Positions 32,582 through 42,432 of a stretch of DNA of 64,000 nucleotides are shown one piece after another (the first letter of the stretch is position 1; each line of letters begins with the position of its first letter). The stretch comes from Thiosocius sp942490985 (GTDB taxonomy: Bacteria > Pseudomonadota > Gammaproteobacteria > Chromatiales > Chromatiaceae), in NCBI GenBank assembly GCA_942490985.1, contig CALNYW010000002.1:248001-312000 (forward strand), given 5' to 3'. The position numbers and the translations under genes were made by a program. The notes below the pieces were generated by a model. That model was not told where the DNA came from. It saw nothing but the letters and a program-made list of their open reading frames with translations, and ran no database searches.

Positions 32582-32845
32582 GACCGAAATCCGTGAGTTG
32601 GGCCGGGAAAAATTAGCGAATGGTTATGCACAGACGATTGATGGCGGTCTTTGACATGAGGCTTTGCCGGATATTTGCCAAGCGACACATGAGGTAACGG
32701 TGGTAAATTCATGATTTTTAGGAATAAATAGGAAATTGTCTAAAAATTAGTCAATTTGATGACGGCGACGTTACGTTGTGCGATTGCTGCCTATGTCTTC
32801 ATGTTGCTCACAGAGTTTTCCACAGCGAATGTGGAAAAAACCCCA

Positions 32846-33178
32846 CTAGTTCAGATTGTGGTCGCTCGATGTCAGCAGCGTGTCAATCTCGGCCAGTATG
32901 CGGATCAACCGCTGGCCGCCAGCGTCTGCTTCGCCATAGACCTCTTCGGCCATTGGGCTGACCGCGCAATTGACCGGTAGCGGCAGCTGTTGCGACAACA
33001 TCTGCGAAAGTTTTGGGACGAAAATCCATTGCAGCCACTGATCGAAGCTCAGGGTGTCGACCGCAAATGGTTGACGACTCTGCAATGCGTCGCGGCTCGG
33101 TGCTTGTTGTTCCCACCTCGCTTGTGCGCGCATCTCGCGTTCCAATGCCGACAGATACTCTCCCAACTGATCGCGCAT
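32846..33178 (-). CDS. yqcC: YqcC-like protein (DUF446)
   Basis: Encodes 110 residues from ATG 33178. MRDQLGEYLSALEREMRAQA, then FAVDTLSFDQWLQWIFVPKL, is diagnostic of the YqcC family, short cytosolic proteins of unknown function. Longer readings from 33412 add residues foreign to the family. It is divergent from xerD; the 139 bases between them should hold both promoters. Confidence 0.8.
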   Translation of the reverse strand: MRDQLGEYLSALEREMRAQARWEQQAPSRDALQSRQPFAVDTLSFDQWLQWIFVPKLSQMLSQQLPLPVNCAVSPMAEEVYGEADAGGQRLIRILAEIDTLLTSSDHNLN

Positions 33179-33317
33179 GGTGCTCCCGCCAACCGGCTCT
33201 GGGTTTATCCTTGCACGCGTCTTGGGTGATTGCCATAGGAGCCAAGCCGTTGCGACCGCTGCGCGACACGAAACAACCCGCCGCCGGCGTGCGCCGTCAG
33301 TGTGTCGGTGTGCGCGG

Positions 33318-34235
33318 GTGAGCGCGCCCGCCAGCCCGGACCCGACAACGCTGGCGCTGATCGAGCGTTTCGCGGATGCGTTATGGATGGAACGTGGGTT
33401 GTCACGAAACACCCTGGTCTCCTACCAGTCCGATTTGCGGCACTGCGCGCGCTGGCTGCAAAACGACCGCGGCGAGCGTCTGCAAGATGCTCGTCGTGAT
33501 GCGTTGCTGAATTATCTGGCGGCGTCGGTCGACCAGGGCGTGCGGGCCCGCACCAGCGCGCGTCGCCTTTCGGCGCTGCGGCAGTTCTACCGCTGGTTGC
33601 TGCGCGAGAACCTGGCCGACAATGATCCGACCGAACAGATCGAATCGCCCCGTCTGGGGCGTCCGCTGCCCAAGTCGCTGAGTGAGTCTGAGGTCGAGGC
33701 CCTGCTCAACGCGCCGGCGATCGAAACGCCGGAGGGGCTGCGAGACCGGGCGATGCTCGAGGTGCTCTATGCCACCGGCTTGCGGGTCAGTGAGTTGGTT
33801 GGCCTGCAACCCGACCAGCTCAGTGTCTCGAGGGGGCTGGTCCGGGTGGTGGGCAAAGGCGGCAAGGAACGGCTGGTGCCGCTGGGTGACGAGGCGGTGC
33901 GATGGGTCGAGCGATTCCTCGGCGAGTCGCGTCCGGCATTGCTCGGAGCCCGCCCCTGTGCCGCGCTGTTCCCGACTCGACGTGGGGGGCCGCTGACCCG
34001 GCAGGCCTTTTGGTATCGGATCAAGAAGCATGCGCGGGTGGCCGGCATCGACCAGGCGCTGTCGCCGCATACCGTGCGACATGCTTTTGCCACGCACCTG
34101 GTGAACCATGGCGCAGATCTGCGCGTAGTGCAGCTGTTGTTGGGACACAGCTCGCTGTCAACGACCCAAATCTACACGCATGTGGCGCGCGAGCGCCTGC
34201 AGTCGCTGCATCGTCAACACCACCCCCGGGGGTGA
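33318..34235 (+). CDS. xerD: Tyrosine recombinase XerD
   Basis: Encodes 305 residues from GTG 33318, which gives the normal XerD N-terminus (IERFADALWMERGLSRNTLV). Catalytic residues are visible: first Arg in ATGLRVSELVGL, Lys in GKGGKERLVPLG, HxxR in LSPHTVRHAFATHLVNHGAD, His in LLGHSSLSTTQIYTH and Tyr in the same block. With XerC it resolves chromosome dimers at dif. It is in core genome context and unrelated to the integron. Confidence 0.9.
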   Translation: MSAPASPDPTTLALIERFADALWMERGLSRNTLVSYQSDLRHCARWLQNDRGERLQDARRDALLNYLAASVDQGVRARTSARRLSALRQFYRWLLRENLADNDPTEQIESPRLGRPLPKSLSESEVEALLNAPAIETPEGLRDRAMLEVLYATGLRVSELVGLQPDQLSVSRGLVRVVGKGGKERLVPLGDEAVRWVERFLGESRPALLGARPCAALFPTRRGGPLTRQAFWYRIKKHARVAGIDQALSPHTVRHAFATHLVNHGADLRVVQLLLGHSSLSTTQIYTHVARERLQSLHRQHHPRG

Positions 34236-34307
34236 TCGCGACACCACGCAGCACCCTCTGCGACGCGCTGTGTTAGCCTTGCCGCCTGTTGCGAAGGAGA
34301 CATCCAG

Positions 34308-34790
34308 ATGCCCTCATTCGACGTGGTATCCGAAGTGGATCTACAAGAAGCCCGAAATGGCGTCGATCAGGCCAACCGGGAAGTCGGCACGCGATTCGAT
34401 TTCAAGGGCAGCAAGGCTGAGTTCAGCCTCGACGGTGCCGTGGTCACACTGCAGGCTGAGAGCGAATTCCAGCTCGAGCAGATGATGGACGTGTTGAACA
34501 AAAAACTCACCAAGCGGTCTGTCGACATCAGCTGCCTGGAACTGGCCGCGCCGGAGACGGCAAACAATCGTGCCCGACAGACGGTGACGATACGCCAGGG
34601 GATCGAGACCGATACCGCAAAGCGGATCGTCAAAGATATCAAGGCGACGAAGCTCAAGGTCCAGGCCCAGATCCAAGGGGAGCAGGTGCGCGTCACCGGC
34701 AAGAGCCGCAACGATCTGCAGACAATTATCGCGTTGTTGCGCAAGTCCGACTACGGCCTGCCGCTGCAATACATCAACTTTCGAGACTAA
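34308..34790 (+). CDS. yajQ: YajQ family nucleotide-binding protein
   Basis: Encodes 160 residues, beginning MPSFDVVSEVDLQEARNGVD and ending LLRKSDYGLPLQYINFRD, both diagnostic of YajQ (UPF0234). The family has two ferredoxin-like domains and includes proteins that bind cyclic di-GMP or nucleic acid. A GAAGGAGA box precedes the start. Confidence 0.95.
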   Translation: MPSFDVVSEVDLQEARNGVDQANREVGTRFDFKGSKAEFSLDGAVVTLQAESEFQLEQMMDVLNKKLTKRSVDISCLELAAPETANNRARQTVTIRQGIETDTAKRIVKDIKATKLKVQAQIQGEQVRVTGKSRNDLQTIIALLRKSDYGLPLQYINFRD

Positions 34791-34801
34791 CGGGTTACCG
34801 C

Positions 34802-35551
34802 ATGAACAGATATCTAACCGCCTTTGCCTGCCTTGTCCTGCTGACGGGTATTGGCAAAGCCGATTCAACAGCCACCGTAGACGCTGCGGCAGAGGAGAAA
34901 ATCCGCAACTCGTTGAGCGTGCTGTTGCCGGGTCTGGAACCCGATACCGTCCGCCGATCGCCGGTGCCTGAGCTGTTCGAAATCACGTTTGGCCCGCGCA
35001 TTGTCTACATCACGTCTGATGGCCGTTACCTGGTCCAGGGCAAGTTGGTCGATCTCGAGACCCGGACCGAGATCACCGACGAGCGGTTGTCGCAACTCAA
35101 ACAAGAGGCACTGGAGAGCATCGGTGCCGACCAGATGATCAGCTACAGCCCGGATAAGCCAAAACACACCGTGAGCATCTTTACCGATATCGACTGCGGC
35201 TTCTGCCGTCGTCTGCATGCTGAGATGGCGCAGTACAACAAGCAGGGCATCGCCGTGCGTTACCTGTTCTACCCGCGCGCCGGCATCGGCAGCGATTCGT
35301 ATAAGAAGGCGGTTTCGGTTTGGTGTGCCGACGACCGTCAAGCCGCGATGGATAGCGCCAAGGCGGGTAATGCCGTGCCGGAAAAGTCCTGCGAAAACCC
35401 GGTCGAGGCGCATTACGAGTTGGGGCAAGAGATGCGCGTGCAGGGCACCCCGGCAATCGTTTTGGCTGACGGTGAGGTGGTGCCCGGCTATGTCCCGGCG
35501 GACAAGCTTCGTCGGGCGCTCGATCAACGATTCCCGCCGCAGGGTAACTGA
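34802..35551 (+). CDS. dsbC: Thiol:disulfide interchange protein DsbC
   Basis: Encodes 249 residues. A signal peptide (NRYLTAFACLVLLTGIGKA) is followed by the DsbC dimerisation domain (to about 85) and a thioredoxin fold with active site DCGFCRRLHAEM near residue 132; the usual site is CGYC, so Phe replaces Tyr here. The cis-Pro is in VQGTPAIVLADG. It isomerises wrong disulfides in the periplasm. It lies 11 bases after yajQ. Confidence 0.9.
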   Translation: MNRYLTAFACLVLLTGIGKADSTATVDAAAEEKIRNSLSVLLPGLEPDTVRRSPVPELFEITFGPRIVYITSDGRYLVQGKLVDLETRTEITDERLSQLKQEALESIGADQMISYSPDKPKHTVSIFTDIDCGFCRRLHAEMAQYNKQGIAVRYLFYPRAGIGSDSYKKAVSVWCADDRQAAMDSAKAGNAVPEKSCENPVEAHYELGQEMRVQGTPAIVLADGEVVPGYVPADKLRRALDQRFPPQGN

Positions 35552-35610
35552 GCGTAACGATCGGGCTGAGCCTGTTTGGGCCGGGCTGACACCGGCATGG
35601 GTTTCGGAAA

Positions 35611-36369
35611 ATGGGTGTCCATCAACTCGAGCTCGCCTACCGCTCTGATACCGGGCATGTTCGGTCCAGTAATCAGGATCGCGTTGCGTTCGATGCGACC
35701 CACGGTGCGCTGGTGCTGGCTGACGGCATGGGTGGTCATCGAGCCGGCGAGGTGGCAAGCCAAATAGCCGCCAACCGCGCGCTGGCCGAATTGCGGGTGG
35801 CGCAAGCCGAATCGGTGGCCGACACCATGGCCGGCCTGCTGCGTATCGGTCAGGCGGTCGAAGCGGCCAATCAGGCCCTGCTGGATACCTGTGCTGCCCG
35901 TCCTGAGTTGAGCGGCATGGGGACGACGATGGTGGTTGCGGCGTTCCGCGACCACCGCTTGTTCTATGCCCATGTCGGTGACTCTCGCCTCTACCGTATC
36001 CGCTTTGGCCGGATGCGGCGGCTCACCCACGACCATTCGCTGATTCAGCGCATGGTCGACGACGGCGTTTTTCTCAACCGAACCGAGGCACGAAAAGCGG
36101 GCATCCGCGACAACGTGCTGACGCGCGGGCTCGGCCTGGAACAGCAGGCCGAGGTCGACGTCGGTGATGCATTGCTCGAATCGGGCGATACCTACCTGAT
36201 CTGCAGCGACGGGCTGCACGGCCTGATCTCGGATTCCGATATCGCCAGCATCTTGCGTGATCCGAGCGGCGATCTCGATGCTCAGGCGCAGCAGCTGCTG
36301 GATGCGGCGTTGGCGGCCGGTGGTGTCGACAACATCAGCCTGATCCTGGCGCGCCCTGTGCTGGATTGA
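35611..36369 (+). CDS. PP2C-type Ser/Thr protein phosphatase (PrpC/Stp1-like)
   Basis: Encodes 252 residues. PP2C motifs are in order: YRSDTGHVRSSNQDRVAFD, LVLADGMGGHRAGEVAS (metal ligand Asp), MGTTMVVAAF, HVGDSRLYR, LICSDGLHGLISD and GGVDNISLILARP. It should remove phosphate from Ser/Thr proteins in the cytosol. No cognate Hanks-type kinase is adjacent. It ends next to fdxA, which is convergent. Confidence 0.9.
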   Translation: MGVHQLELAYRSDTGHVRSSNQDRVAFDATHGALVLADGMGGHRAGEVASQIAANRALAELRVAQAESVADTMAGLLRIGQAVEAANQALLDTCAARPELSGMGTTMVVAAFRDHRLFYAHVGDSRLYRIRFGRMRRLTHDHSLIQRMVDDGVFLNRTEARKAGIRDNVLTRGLGLEQQAEVDVGDALLESGDTYLICSDGLHGLISDSDIASILRDPSGDLDAQAQQLLDAALAAGGVDNISLILARPVLD

Positions 36370-36403
36370 GCAAGGCCGATTCGGCAGCGCCTACGGCCAG
36401 GGC

Positions 36404-36727
36404 TTAGCGCTCCAGTAACGGCAGTTTGTCGGGTTTGCCGTCCCATTCCGCCGCATCGGGCGGGGCGTCCTTGCGTTCCGTAATCACCGGCCAGTTTTCA
36501 CAAAGCTCGGCATTCAGTTCAAGAAAGTGTTGTTGGTCTTTGGCCAGATCATCTTCCGCCAGAATGGCCTCAGCCGGGCATTCCGGCTCACACAGCGCAC
36601 AATCGATGCACTCATCCGGGTCGATGGCGAGAAAATTGGGTCCCTCGTGGAAACAGTCAACCGGGCATACCTCGACGCAGTCGGTGTACTTGCACTTAAT
36701 GCAATTCTCGGTCACCACATAGGTCAT
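36404..36727 (-). CDS. fdxA: 7Fe-type ferredoxin FdxA
   Basis: Encodes 107 residues starting MTYVVTENCIKCKYTDCVEV. Two cluster motifs are present: CIKCKYTDC with CPVDCF (3Fe-4S type) and CIDCALCEPECP (4Fe-4S). The C-terminal extension (EWDGKPDKLPLLER) is typical of the proteobacterial FdxA. Electron carrier; its place beside mutS and downstream is common in gammaproteobacteria. Confidence 0.9.
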   Translation of the reverse strand: MTYVVTENCIKCKYTDCVEVCPVDCFHEGPNFLAIDPDECIDCALCEPECPAEAILAEDDLAKDQQHFLELNAELCENWPVITERKDAPPDAAEWDGKPDKLPLLER

Positions 36728-36751
36728 AGTCGGACTCCAGGGTTGTAATGT

Positions 36752-39364
36752 TCAGTCGGATTTATGGCGCTCAGCTTCGCTCAGCGCGCGCAACGCGTAA
36801 AGGGCCTCGAGCGCTTCGCGCGGTGTCAGCTCGTCCGGGTCAAGCTTGGCAAGACGCTCACGCACCGGATCGGCCGGCTCGGCCGGGGCCGGCGGAGGCG
36901 GTTTAAACAACGACAATTGCGGGGAAGTGGCCTGCGCATGGGCCTGCGCGGCGCGTTCCAACTCGGTGAGCCGCTGACGCGCCAGTGCAATGACCTCTGG
37001 CGGTACACCCGCTAACGCAGCCACCTGCAGGCCGTAACTCTGGTTGGCCGGGCCCTCGCGCACCGCGTGTAAAAACACGATGCCATCGCCGTGTTCGACT
37101 GCATCGAGGTGAACATTGACGATGCCGGGATGTTCCTCCGGCAAGGTCGTGAGTTCGAAGTAGTGCGTCGCGAACAGCGTGAAGGCATGCGTACGGGTGG
37201 CCAGCGCAACGGCACAAGCCCACGCCAGTGAGAGGCCGTCAAAGGTGCTGGTGCCGCGACCGATCTCATCCATCAGGACCAGCGAGCGGTCGGTCGCGTT
37301 GTGCAGGATGTTGGCGGTTTCCTGCATCTCGACCATGAATGTCGAGCGCCCACCGGCCAGATCATCCGATGCGCCGATACGCGAAAAGATCCGATCGAAA
37401 GGTCCGATGGCCGCGCGCGAAGCCGGCACGAAGGCCCCCGCATAGGCCAGCAGGACAATCAGCGCTGCCTGGCGCATGAACGTCGATTTACCGCCCATGT
37501 TGGGGCCGGTGATGATCAGCATGGCCTGCCGCTCGTCCATCCGGAGGTCATTGGCGACGAACGGCGCCTCGCTGACCTGTTCAACCACCGGGTGGCGACC
37601 GCCTTCTATCGCAAGCCCGGGGGCATCGCGAAATGTCGGTCGGCAGAGATTCAGGTGGTAGGCGCGTTCGGCGAAACAGGCGAGCACGTCGAGCCGGGCA
37701 ATCGCGCTTGCGGTCTGCCGCAGCGACGGCATCGGCGTCATCAGCTCGGTCAGCAGGGTGTCAAATAGCAACTTTTCACGCTGCAGTGCCCGCTCACGGG
37801 CAGAAAGTACCTTGTCCTCAAAGGCCTTGAGCTCGGGGGTGATGAAGCGTTCTGCCGATTTCAATGTCTGGCGGCGGATGTAGTCGTCGGGTACCTGATC
37901 GGATTTGCTGCGGCCGATCTCGATGTAGTAGCCGTGCACCCGGTTGTAGCTGACCTTCAACGTCTCGATGCCGGTGCGTGCACGTTCGCGCTGTTCCAGG
38001 TCGATCAGATACTGGTCGGCGTTTTGGGACAGGTTGCGCAGGGTGTCGAGTTCCTCGTCGTAGCCGTCCGCCAGTACGCCGCCGTCGCGCAAGACCACCG
38101 GCGGGTTGGTGACAATGGCCCGGCTCAGCAATTCCTGCGTAGCCGTTTGCAGGCCAATGCCCTCACCGAGTGCGTGCAGCGCTTCGTGCTGGGTTTCCGC
38201 CAGCACGTTGCGCAGCGACGGCAACGCCGCGAGCGAGTCGCGCAGCACGGCGAGGTCGCGTGGCCGTGCGCTGCGCATGGCGATCCGCGCCAAAATGCGT
38301 TCGATGTCGCCAATCCCGCGCAGCACCTCTCGCAGCGGCCCCATCTGCTGCTCGACCAGCAATGCCTCCACGGCGGCGTGCCGTTGCCTGATGACCCCGG
38401 TGTCGCGCAGTGGTCGGCTTATCCAGCGCTGTAACTGGCGGCTGCCCATGGCGGTTGCCGTGGTATCGAGCAGCCCCGCAACGCTGTGCTTGCGATCGCC
38501 CGAGGCCGCGTCAATCAGTTCGAGATTTCGTCGTGTCGCCGCGTCAATCACGATGGCGTCGTCTGCGTGTTCGACCTGCAGACGTTTGACGTGCGGCAGC
38601 GCGCCGCGCTGTGTCTCGCTGACGTACTGCAATAAAGCGCCCGCTGCCGCGACCGCCAGCGGCAGGTCGGCGCAGCCGAAGCCGCTGAGGTCGTGTGTGC
38701 CGAGTTGCTCGGTCAGTTGGCGCTGCGCCGCGTCGGGATCGAAATGCCAGGGCGGCCGCGATGTTGTCGTGCAGGGCAGCGCGGCGGGTAGCTCGGCATC
38801 CTCGGCAATGAGCAGTTCGGCTGGGCGCAAACGTTCCAACTCGGCGGTCAGGGCCGACGTCCCGGTCAGCTGTTGCACGCGAAAACGACCGCCGGTGATG
38901 TCGAGCCAGGCCAGGCCAAAGGTGTCTTTGTGGACCACCAGGGCGGCGAGCAGGTTGTCGCGGCGTTCGTCCATCAGGGCTTCGTCCGAAACCGTGCCGG
39001 GCGTGACGACGCGCACCACCTGCCGCTCGACCGGGCCCTTGCTGGTCGCGGGGTCACCGACCTGCTCGCAGATCGCGACCGATTCTCCCAGCCGAACCAG
39101 CTTCGCCAGATAGCTTTCGGCGGCGTGGTACGGCACGCCCGCCATCGGTATCGGCTCGCCGGCGGATTTGCCGCGCTGGGTCAGGGTGATGTCGAGCAGT
39201 TGCGCGGCGCGGCGCGCGTCGTCGTAGAACAATTCGTAAAAATCACCCATCCGATAGAACACCAGCCGCTCGGGGTGCTCGGCCTTGATCGCCAGGTACT
39301 GGCGCATCATCGGGGTGTGCGATGTATCGCTGGGGTCTGCTGTGTTTTTTGCGGCGCGTGACAC
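36752..39364 (-). CDS. mutS: DNA mismatch repair protein MutS
   Basis: Encodes 870 residues from GTG 39364, chosen because it leaves a short leader before HTPMMRQYLAIKAEHPERLV; the upstream TTG (39421) adds residues foreign to MutS. The mismatch-reading motif is FYRMGDFYELF. Walker A GPNMGGKST lies near residue 619 and the Walker B DEIGRGTS follows. It binds mismatched bases and starts repair. Intact over 2.6 kb, a useful control for sequence quality outside the integron. Confidence 0.95.
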   Translation of the reverse strand: MSRAAKNTADPSDTSHTPMMRQYLAIKAEHPERLVFYRMGDFYELFYDDARRAAQLLDITLTQRGKSAGEPIPMAGVPYHAAESYLAKLVRLGESVAICEQVGDPATSKGPVERQVVRVVTPGTVSDEALMDERRDNLLAALVVHKDTFGLAWLDITGGRFRVQQLTGTSALTAELERLRPAELLIAEDAELPAALPCTTTSRPPWHFDPDAAQRQLTEQLGTHDLSGFGCADLPLAVAAAGALLQYVSETQRGALPHVKRLQVEHADDAIVIDAATRRNLELIDAASGDRKHSVAGLLDTTATAMGSRQLQRWISRPLRDTGVIRQRHAAVEALLVEQQMGPLREVLRGIGDIERILARIAMRSARPRDLAVLRDSLAALPSLRNVLAETQHEALHALGEGIGLQTATQELLSRAIVTNPPVVLRDGGVLADGYDEELDTLRNLSQNADQYLIDLEQRERARTGIETLKVSYNRVHGYYIEIGRSKSDQVPDDYIRRQTLKSAERFITPELKAFEDKVLSARERALQREKLLFDTLLTELMTPMPSLRQTASAIARLDVLACFAERAYHLNLCRPTFRDAPGLAIEGGRHPVVEQVSEAPFVANDLRMDERQAMLIITGPNMGGKSTFMRQAALIVLLAYAGAFVPASRAAIGPFDRIFSRIGASDDLAGGRSTFMVEMQETANILHNATDRSLVLMDEIGRGTSTFDGLSLAWACAVALATRTHAFTLFATHYFELTTLPEEHPGIVNVHLDAVEHGDGIVFLHAVREGPANQSYGLQVAALAGVPPEVIALARQRLTELERAAQAHAQATSPQLSLFKPPPPAPAEPADPVRERLAKLDPDELTPREALEALYALRALSEAERHKSD

Positions 39365-39819
39365 GGTGGCTTGGTTGAACGGGCTACGCGAACGGATCGA
39401 TGGCGCAACTCTAGGGTGCAAGGCGGGTCAAGTCGATAGCGGCCGATTCGCCGGGCGACAGAAATCGCCCGCCGGGGCCTGTTCGTCTGCGCCACAGTGG
39501 GCTTCCGAGGGTTGCACCACCTGGGCTATGCCGCTCTCGTTCGCTGAGCCCAGCCTGTTGTTGGGTTTTTCGCAGTGTTTTCTCCGGGCCGCTACCGGCG
39601 TAAAAGCGGAGGTCGGGAGTGACAGGCCCCCAGCGCTGGGTTCAAAAAAATTACGGCGGCCGGCTTGGATACGCGCCGCGTTGCCGCTGGGCCTTGGGAT
39701 GTCGAACCGGCGGCCTGTTCGGGATTCTGTGAGCCAGGTCATGGCTTGCCGCCAGCGTGCTTTACGCGTCCCCTGGCGCATGGGTTAATCAGTTTTCGCT
39801 AATACTTGGGACGATAAAC
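39365..39819 (+). other. Gene-free region between mutS and the glucan synthase
   Basis: About 455 bases between divergent genes. Open frames on either strand look like composition artefacts. A weak stem CCCAGCC/TTGGG followed by T5 near 39560 may be a terminator. Promoters for mutS and the glycosyltransferase are expected here but none is clear. Confidence 0.4.
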
Positions 39820-42423
39820 ATGAACCGGGCCAGCTTGATCATCGCCCTCTCGATGGGCCTGCTGTCGCTGCTGCTCTGGGCGTTGTTGAACCGTCCGGGC
39901 ATCGAGCCGCCATGGCCGGAAAAAGTCGCTGGCTTCTCGTTTTCACCGATGCGCGGTGAGCAGGCACCGGCGGACGGCAATTTCCCCAGCACGGCGGAGA
40001 TCGACGCCGACCTGGCCCTGCTGGCCGGTACCGCACACGCGGTGCGGACCTACAGTGTCAATTCCACGCAGGCCGAGATACCTCAACTGGCCGCCGCCCA
40101 TGGCCTCAACGTGACGCTGGGTGCCTGGCTGAACAACCAGGACGACCACAACGCAGCCGAGTTGGAGCGCCTGGTTGATGTCTACCTAAAGGGTCACAAA
40201 CAGGTGGTGCGGGTGTTGGTCGGCAACGAGGCGGTGTTGCGCAAGGATCAGACGGTCGAGCAAGTCATCGGGCATATCAAGACGGTCAAGCGCTCGGTCT
40301 GGGCGCCGGTCAGCACCGCAGAACCCTGGCATATCTGGATGGACCATCCGGAACTCGTCGAAGCGGTCGATTTCATCGCGGTGCATTTCTTGCCTTACTG
40401 GGAAGGGGTGGCCGTCGACAGTGCCGTCGATTACGTCTTCCAACGCTATGCCGAACTGCGAGACGCTTATCCGGACAAGCCGATCGTGATCTCCGAGGTC
40501 GGATGGCCGAGTAACGGGCGGACCCTGTACGACGCGGTTGCGAGCCCAGCCAACCAGGCGCGGTTCCTGCGTCGCTTCATTGCCGCCGCTGAACGCGAAG
40601 ATGTGGTGTATTACCTGATGGAGGCCTTCGACCAGCCGTGGAAGCGGATTCTGGAAGGCGAGGCGGGTAGTCACTGGGGTGTCTACGACGCCGATCGTGA
40701 GGCCAAATTCGAATTCACGTCGCCGATTGTGCCGGTGCCGAACTGGACCAGTCTTGCCGCGGTCAGCGTCACGCTCGCGATACTGCTGCTCGCGTTGCTG
40801 TTGCGGGACAGTCGCGGGCTGTCAGCCGGCGGCCATGGGTTCCTCGCGCTGGTCGCTTACGGGATCACGACGTTCGTGGTCTGGCTGCTGTACGACTTCA
40901 CGCAGCAGTACATGACCTTGTCGATGTTGGCGGTCAGCGCTGTGCTGCTGTTGAGCGCCCTCGCAGTCTTGATCGTGCTGTTGGCCGAAGCCCATGAATG
41001 GGCCGAATCAATTTGGTTACGCAAATCCCGTCGCACCACGCTGCCGCCGCCGACGCCGGATGATGTGTTGCCCAAGGTCTCGATCCATGTGCCGGCCTAT
41101 AACGAGCCGCCGGAGATGCTGATGCAGTCGCTGGACGCCCTGTCGCGTCTCGACTACCCGGATTTCGAGGTGTTGGTGGTCGATAACAACACCGCGGATC
41201 CGGCCACCTGGGAGCCAGTAAGACAGCATTGCGAACACCTTGGCGCAAGGTTTCGTTTTTTCCATATTGCGCCGCTGGCCGGCTTCAAGGCGGGCGCGCT
41301 CAACTTCGCGCTGCGGCAGACTGACCCGGCCGCGGAGTTGATCGCGGTAATCGACAGCGACTACCAGGTCGAGCCGAATTGGCTACGTGATCTGGCGCCG
41401 ATGTTCGCCGATCCGGACATCGCGATCGTGCAGGCACCGCAGGACTACCGTGACGGCGATGAGAGCCTGTTCAAGGCGATGTGCCAGGCCGAGTACCAGG
41501 GGTTTTTCCACATCGGCATGGTGACCCGCAACGAGCGTGACGCGATCATCCAGCATGGCACCATGACCATGGTAAGGCGGACCGCGCTGGGTGCCGTGGA
41601 GGGTTGGAGCGAATGGTGTATCACCGAAGACGCGGAGCTCGGTTTGAAGCTGTTCGAACAGGGTCATTCGGCGGTCTATGTGCCGCACAGCTATGGTCGG
41701 GGGCTAATGCCCGATACCTTCCTCGACTTCAAAAAGCAGCGTTTCCGTTGGGCCTACGGTGCTGTGTTGATCCTGCGCGCTCATCTCGCTGAACTCCTCG
41801 GCTTCTGCCGAACCCGCCTAACCGCCGGGCAACGCTACCATTTCGTCGCTGGGTGGCTGCCTTGGCTGGCCGACGGGTTCAATCTATTGTTCAACCTCGC
41901 GGCGATTGCGTGGACGGTAGCGATGGTGATTGCACCCGATCGGTTTGCGCCACCGCATCCGATATTCGTCGCCCTGCCGTTGACGTTGTTTGCCTTCAAG
42001 CTGTCGAAGCTGTTTTTTCTCTACCGGTGGCGCTTGCGGGCCAGCCTGCGGCAGAGTCTGGCGGCCGGTATAGCCGGGTTGGCTCTGTCGCACACGATCG
42101 CGCGCGCCATGCTTACCGGGTTTGTCGATCGTGGCGTCGGATTTTTCCGCACGCCGAAGCACAGTGGCGCCCAGGGCCTGTTGCGCGCGGCACTCGAAGC
42201 ACGTGAGGAATTGCTCTTTATGGCCGCGTTGCTGATCGGGGCAGGTGCTGTCCTGTTGCGTGAGGATGGCGGCCTGCTCGACGTGCAGTTGTGGGTCGCG
42301 ATGCTTTGCGTACAGGCTGTTCCTTATGCCGCGGCTGGCGTCATGTCGCTGCTCAGCGCCATCCCGCGCCTTCCCGGGGGGCTCGTCGGTCCAATGCAGC
42401 GGCTGGTTGCACAGCCGAATTGA
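39820..42423 (+). CDS. GH17-GT2 fusion, membrane beta-glucan synthase (NdvB-like)
   Basis: Encodes 867 residues from ATG 39820. An N-terminal anchor is followed by a glycoside hydrolase family 17-like domain (FSFSPMRGEQAPADGNFPS, VGNEAVLR, VISEVGWPSNG with the catalytic Glu; residues 30-300). Then come membrane helices and a GT2 domain: VLVVDNNTADPATWE, AVIDSDYQVEPNW, TEDAELGLKLFEQG and KQRFRWAYG, and five or more further helices. The layout is that of enzymes making beta-1,3- or cyclic beta-glucans from UDP-glucose with transglycosylation by GH17. Product inferred from architecture. Confidence 0.8.
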   Translation: MNRASLIIALSMGLLSLLLWALLNRPGIEPPWPEKVAGFSFSPMRGEQAPADGNFPSTAEIDADLALLAGTAHAVRTYSVNSTQAEIPQLAAAHGLNVTLGAWLNNQDDHNAAELERLVDVYLKGHKQVVRVLVGNEAVLRKDQTVEQVIGHIKTVKRSVWAPVSTAEPWHIWMDHPELVEAVDFIAVHFLPYWEGVAVDSAVDYVFQRYAELRDAYPDKPIVISEVGWPSNGRTLYDAVASPANQARFLRRFIAAAEREDVVYYLMEAFDQPWKRILEGEAGSHWGVYDADREAKFEFTSPIVPVPNWTSLAAVSVTLAILLLALLLRDSRGLSAGGHGFLALVAYGITTFVVWLLYDFTQQYMTLSMLAVSAVLLLSALAVLIVLLAEAHEWAESIWLRKSRRTTLPPPTPDDVLPKVSIHVPAYNEPPEMLMQSLDALSRLDYPDFEVLVVDNNTADPATWEPVRQHCEHLGARFRFFHIAPLAGFKAGALNFALRQTDPAAELIAVIDSDYQVEPNWLRDLAPMFADPDIAIVQAPQDYRDGDESLFKAMCQAEYQGFFHIGMVTRNERDAIIQHGTMTMVRRTALGAVEGWSEWCITEDAELGLKLFEQGHSAVYVPHSYGRGLMPDTFLDFKKQRFRWAYGAVLILRAHLAELLGFCRTRLTAGQRYHFVAGWLPWLADGFNLLFNLAAIAWTVAMVIAPDRFAPPHPIFVALPLTLFAFKLSKLFFLYRWRLRASLRQSLAAGIAGLALSHTIARAMLTGFVDRGVGFFRTPKHSGAQGLLRAALEAREELLFMAALLIGAGAVLLREDGGLLDVQLWVAMLCVQAVPYAAAGVMSLLSAIPRLPGGLVGPMQRLVAQPN

Positions 42424-42432
42424 AACCACTGC

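Noticed and set aside
32816..32838. Hairpin TTTTCCACA-GCGAA-TGTGGAAAA as a terminator of yqcC
   Set aside because: On both strands the stem is followed by A residues and not a T tract, so it does not fit an intrinsic terminator.
39428..39781. Minus-strand frame of 117 codons between mutS and the glucan synthase
   Set aside because: No ribosome site, low-complexity Arg/Ala/Gly composition and no family resemblance; treated as non-coding.
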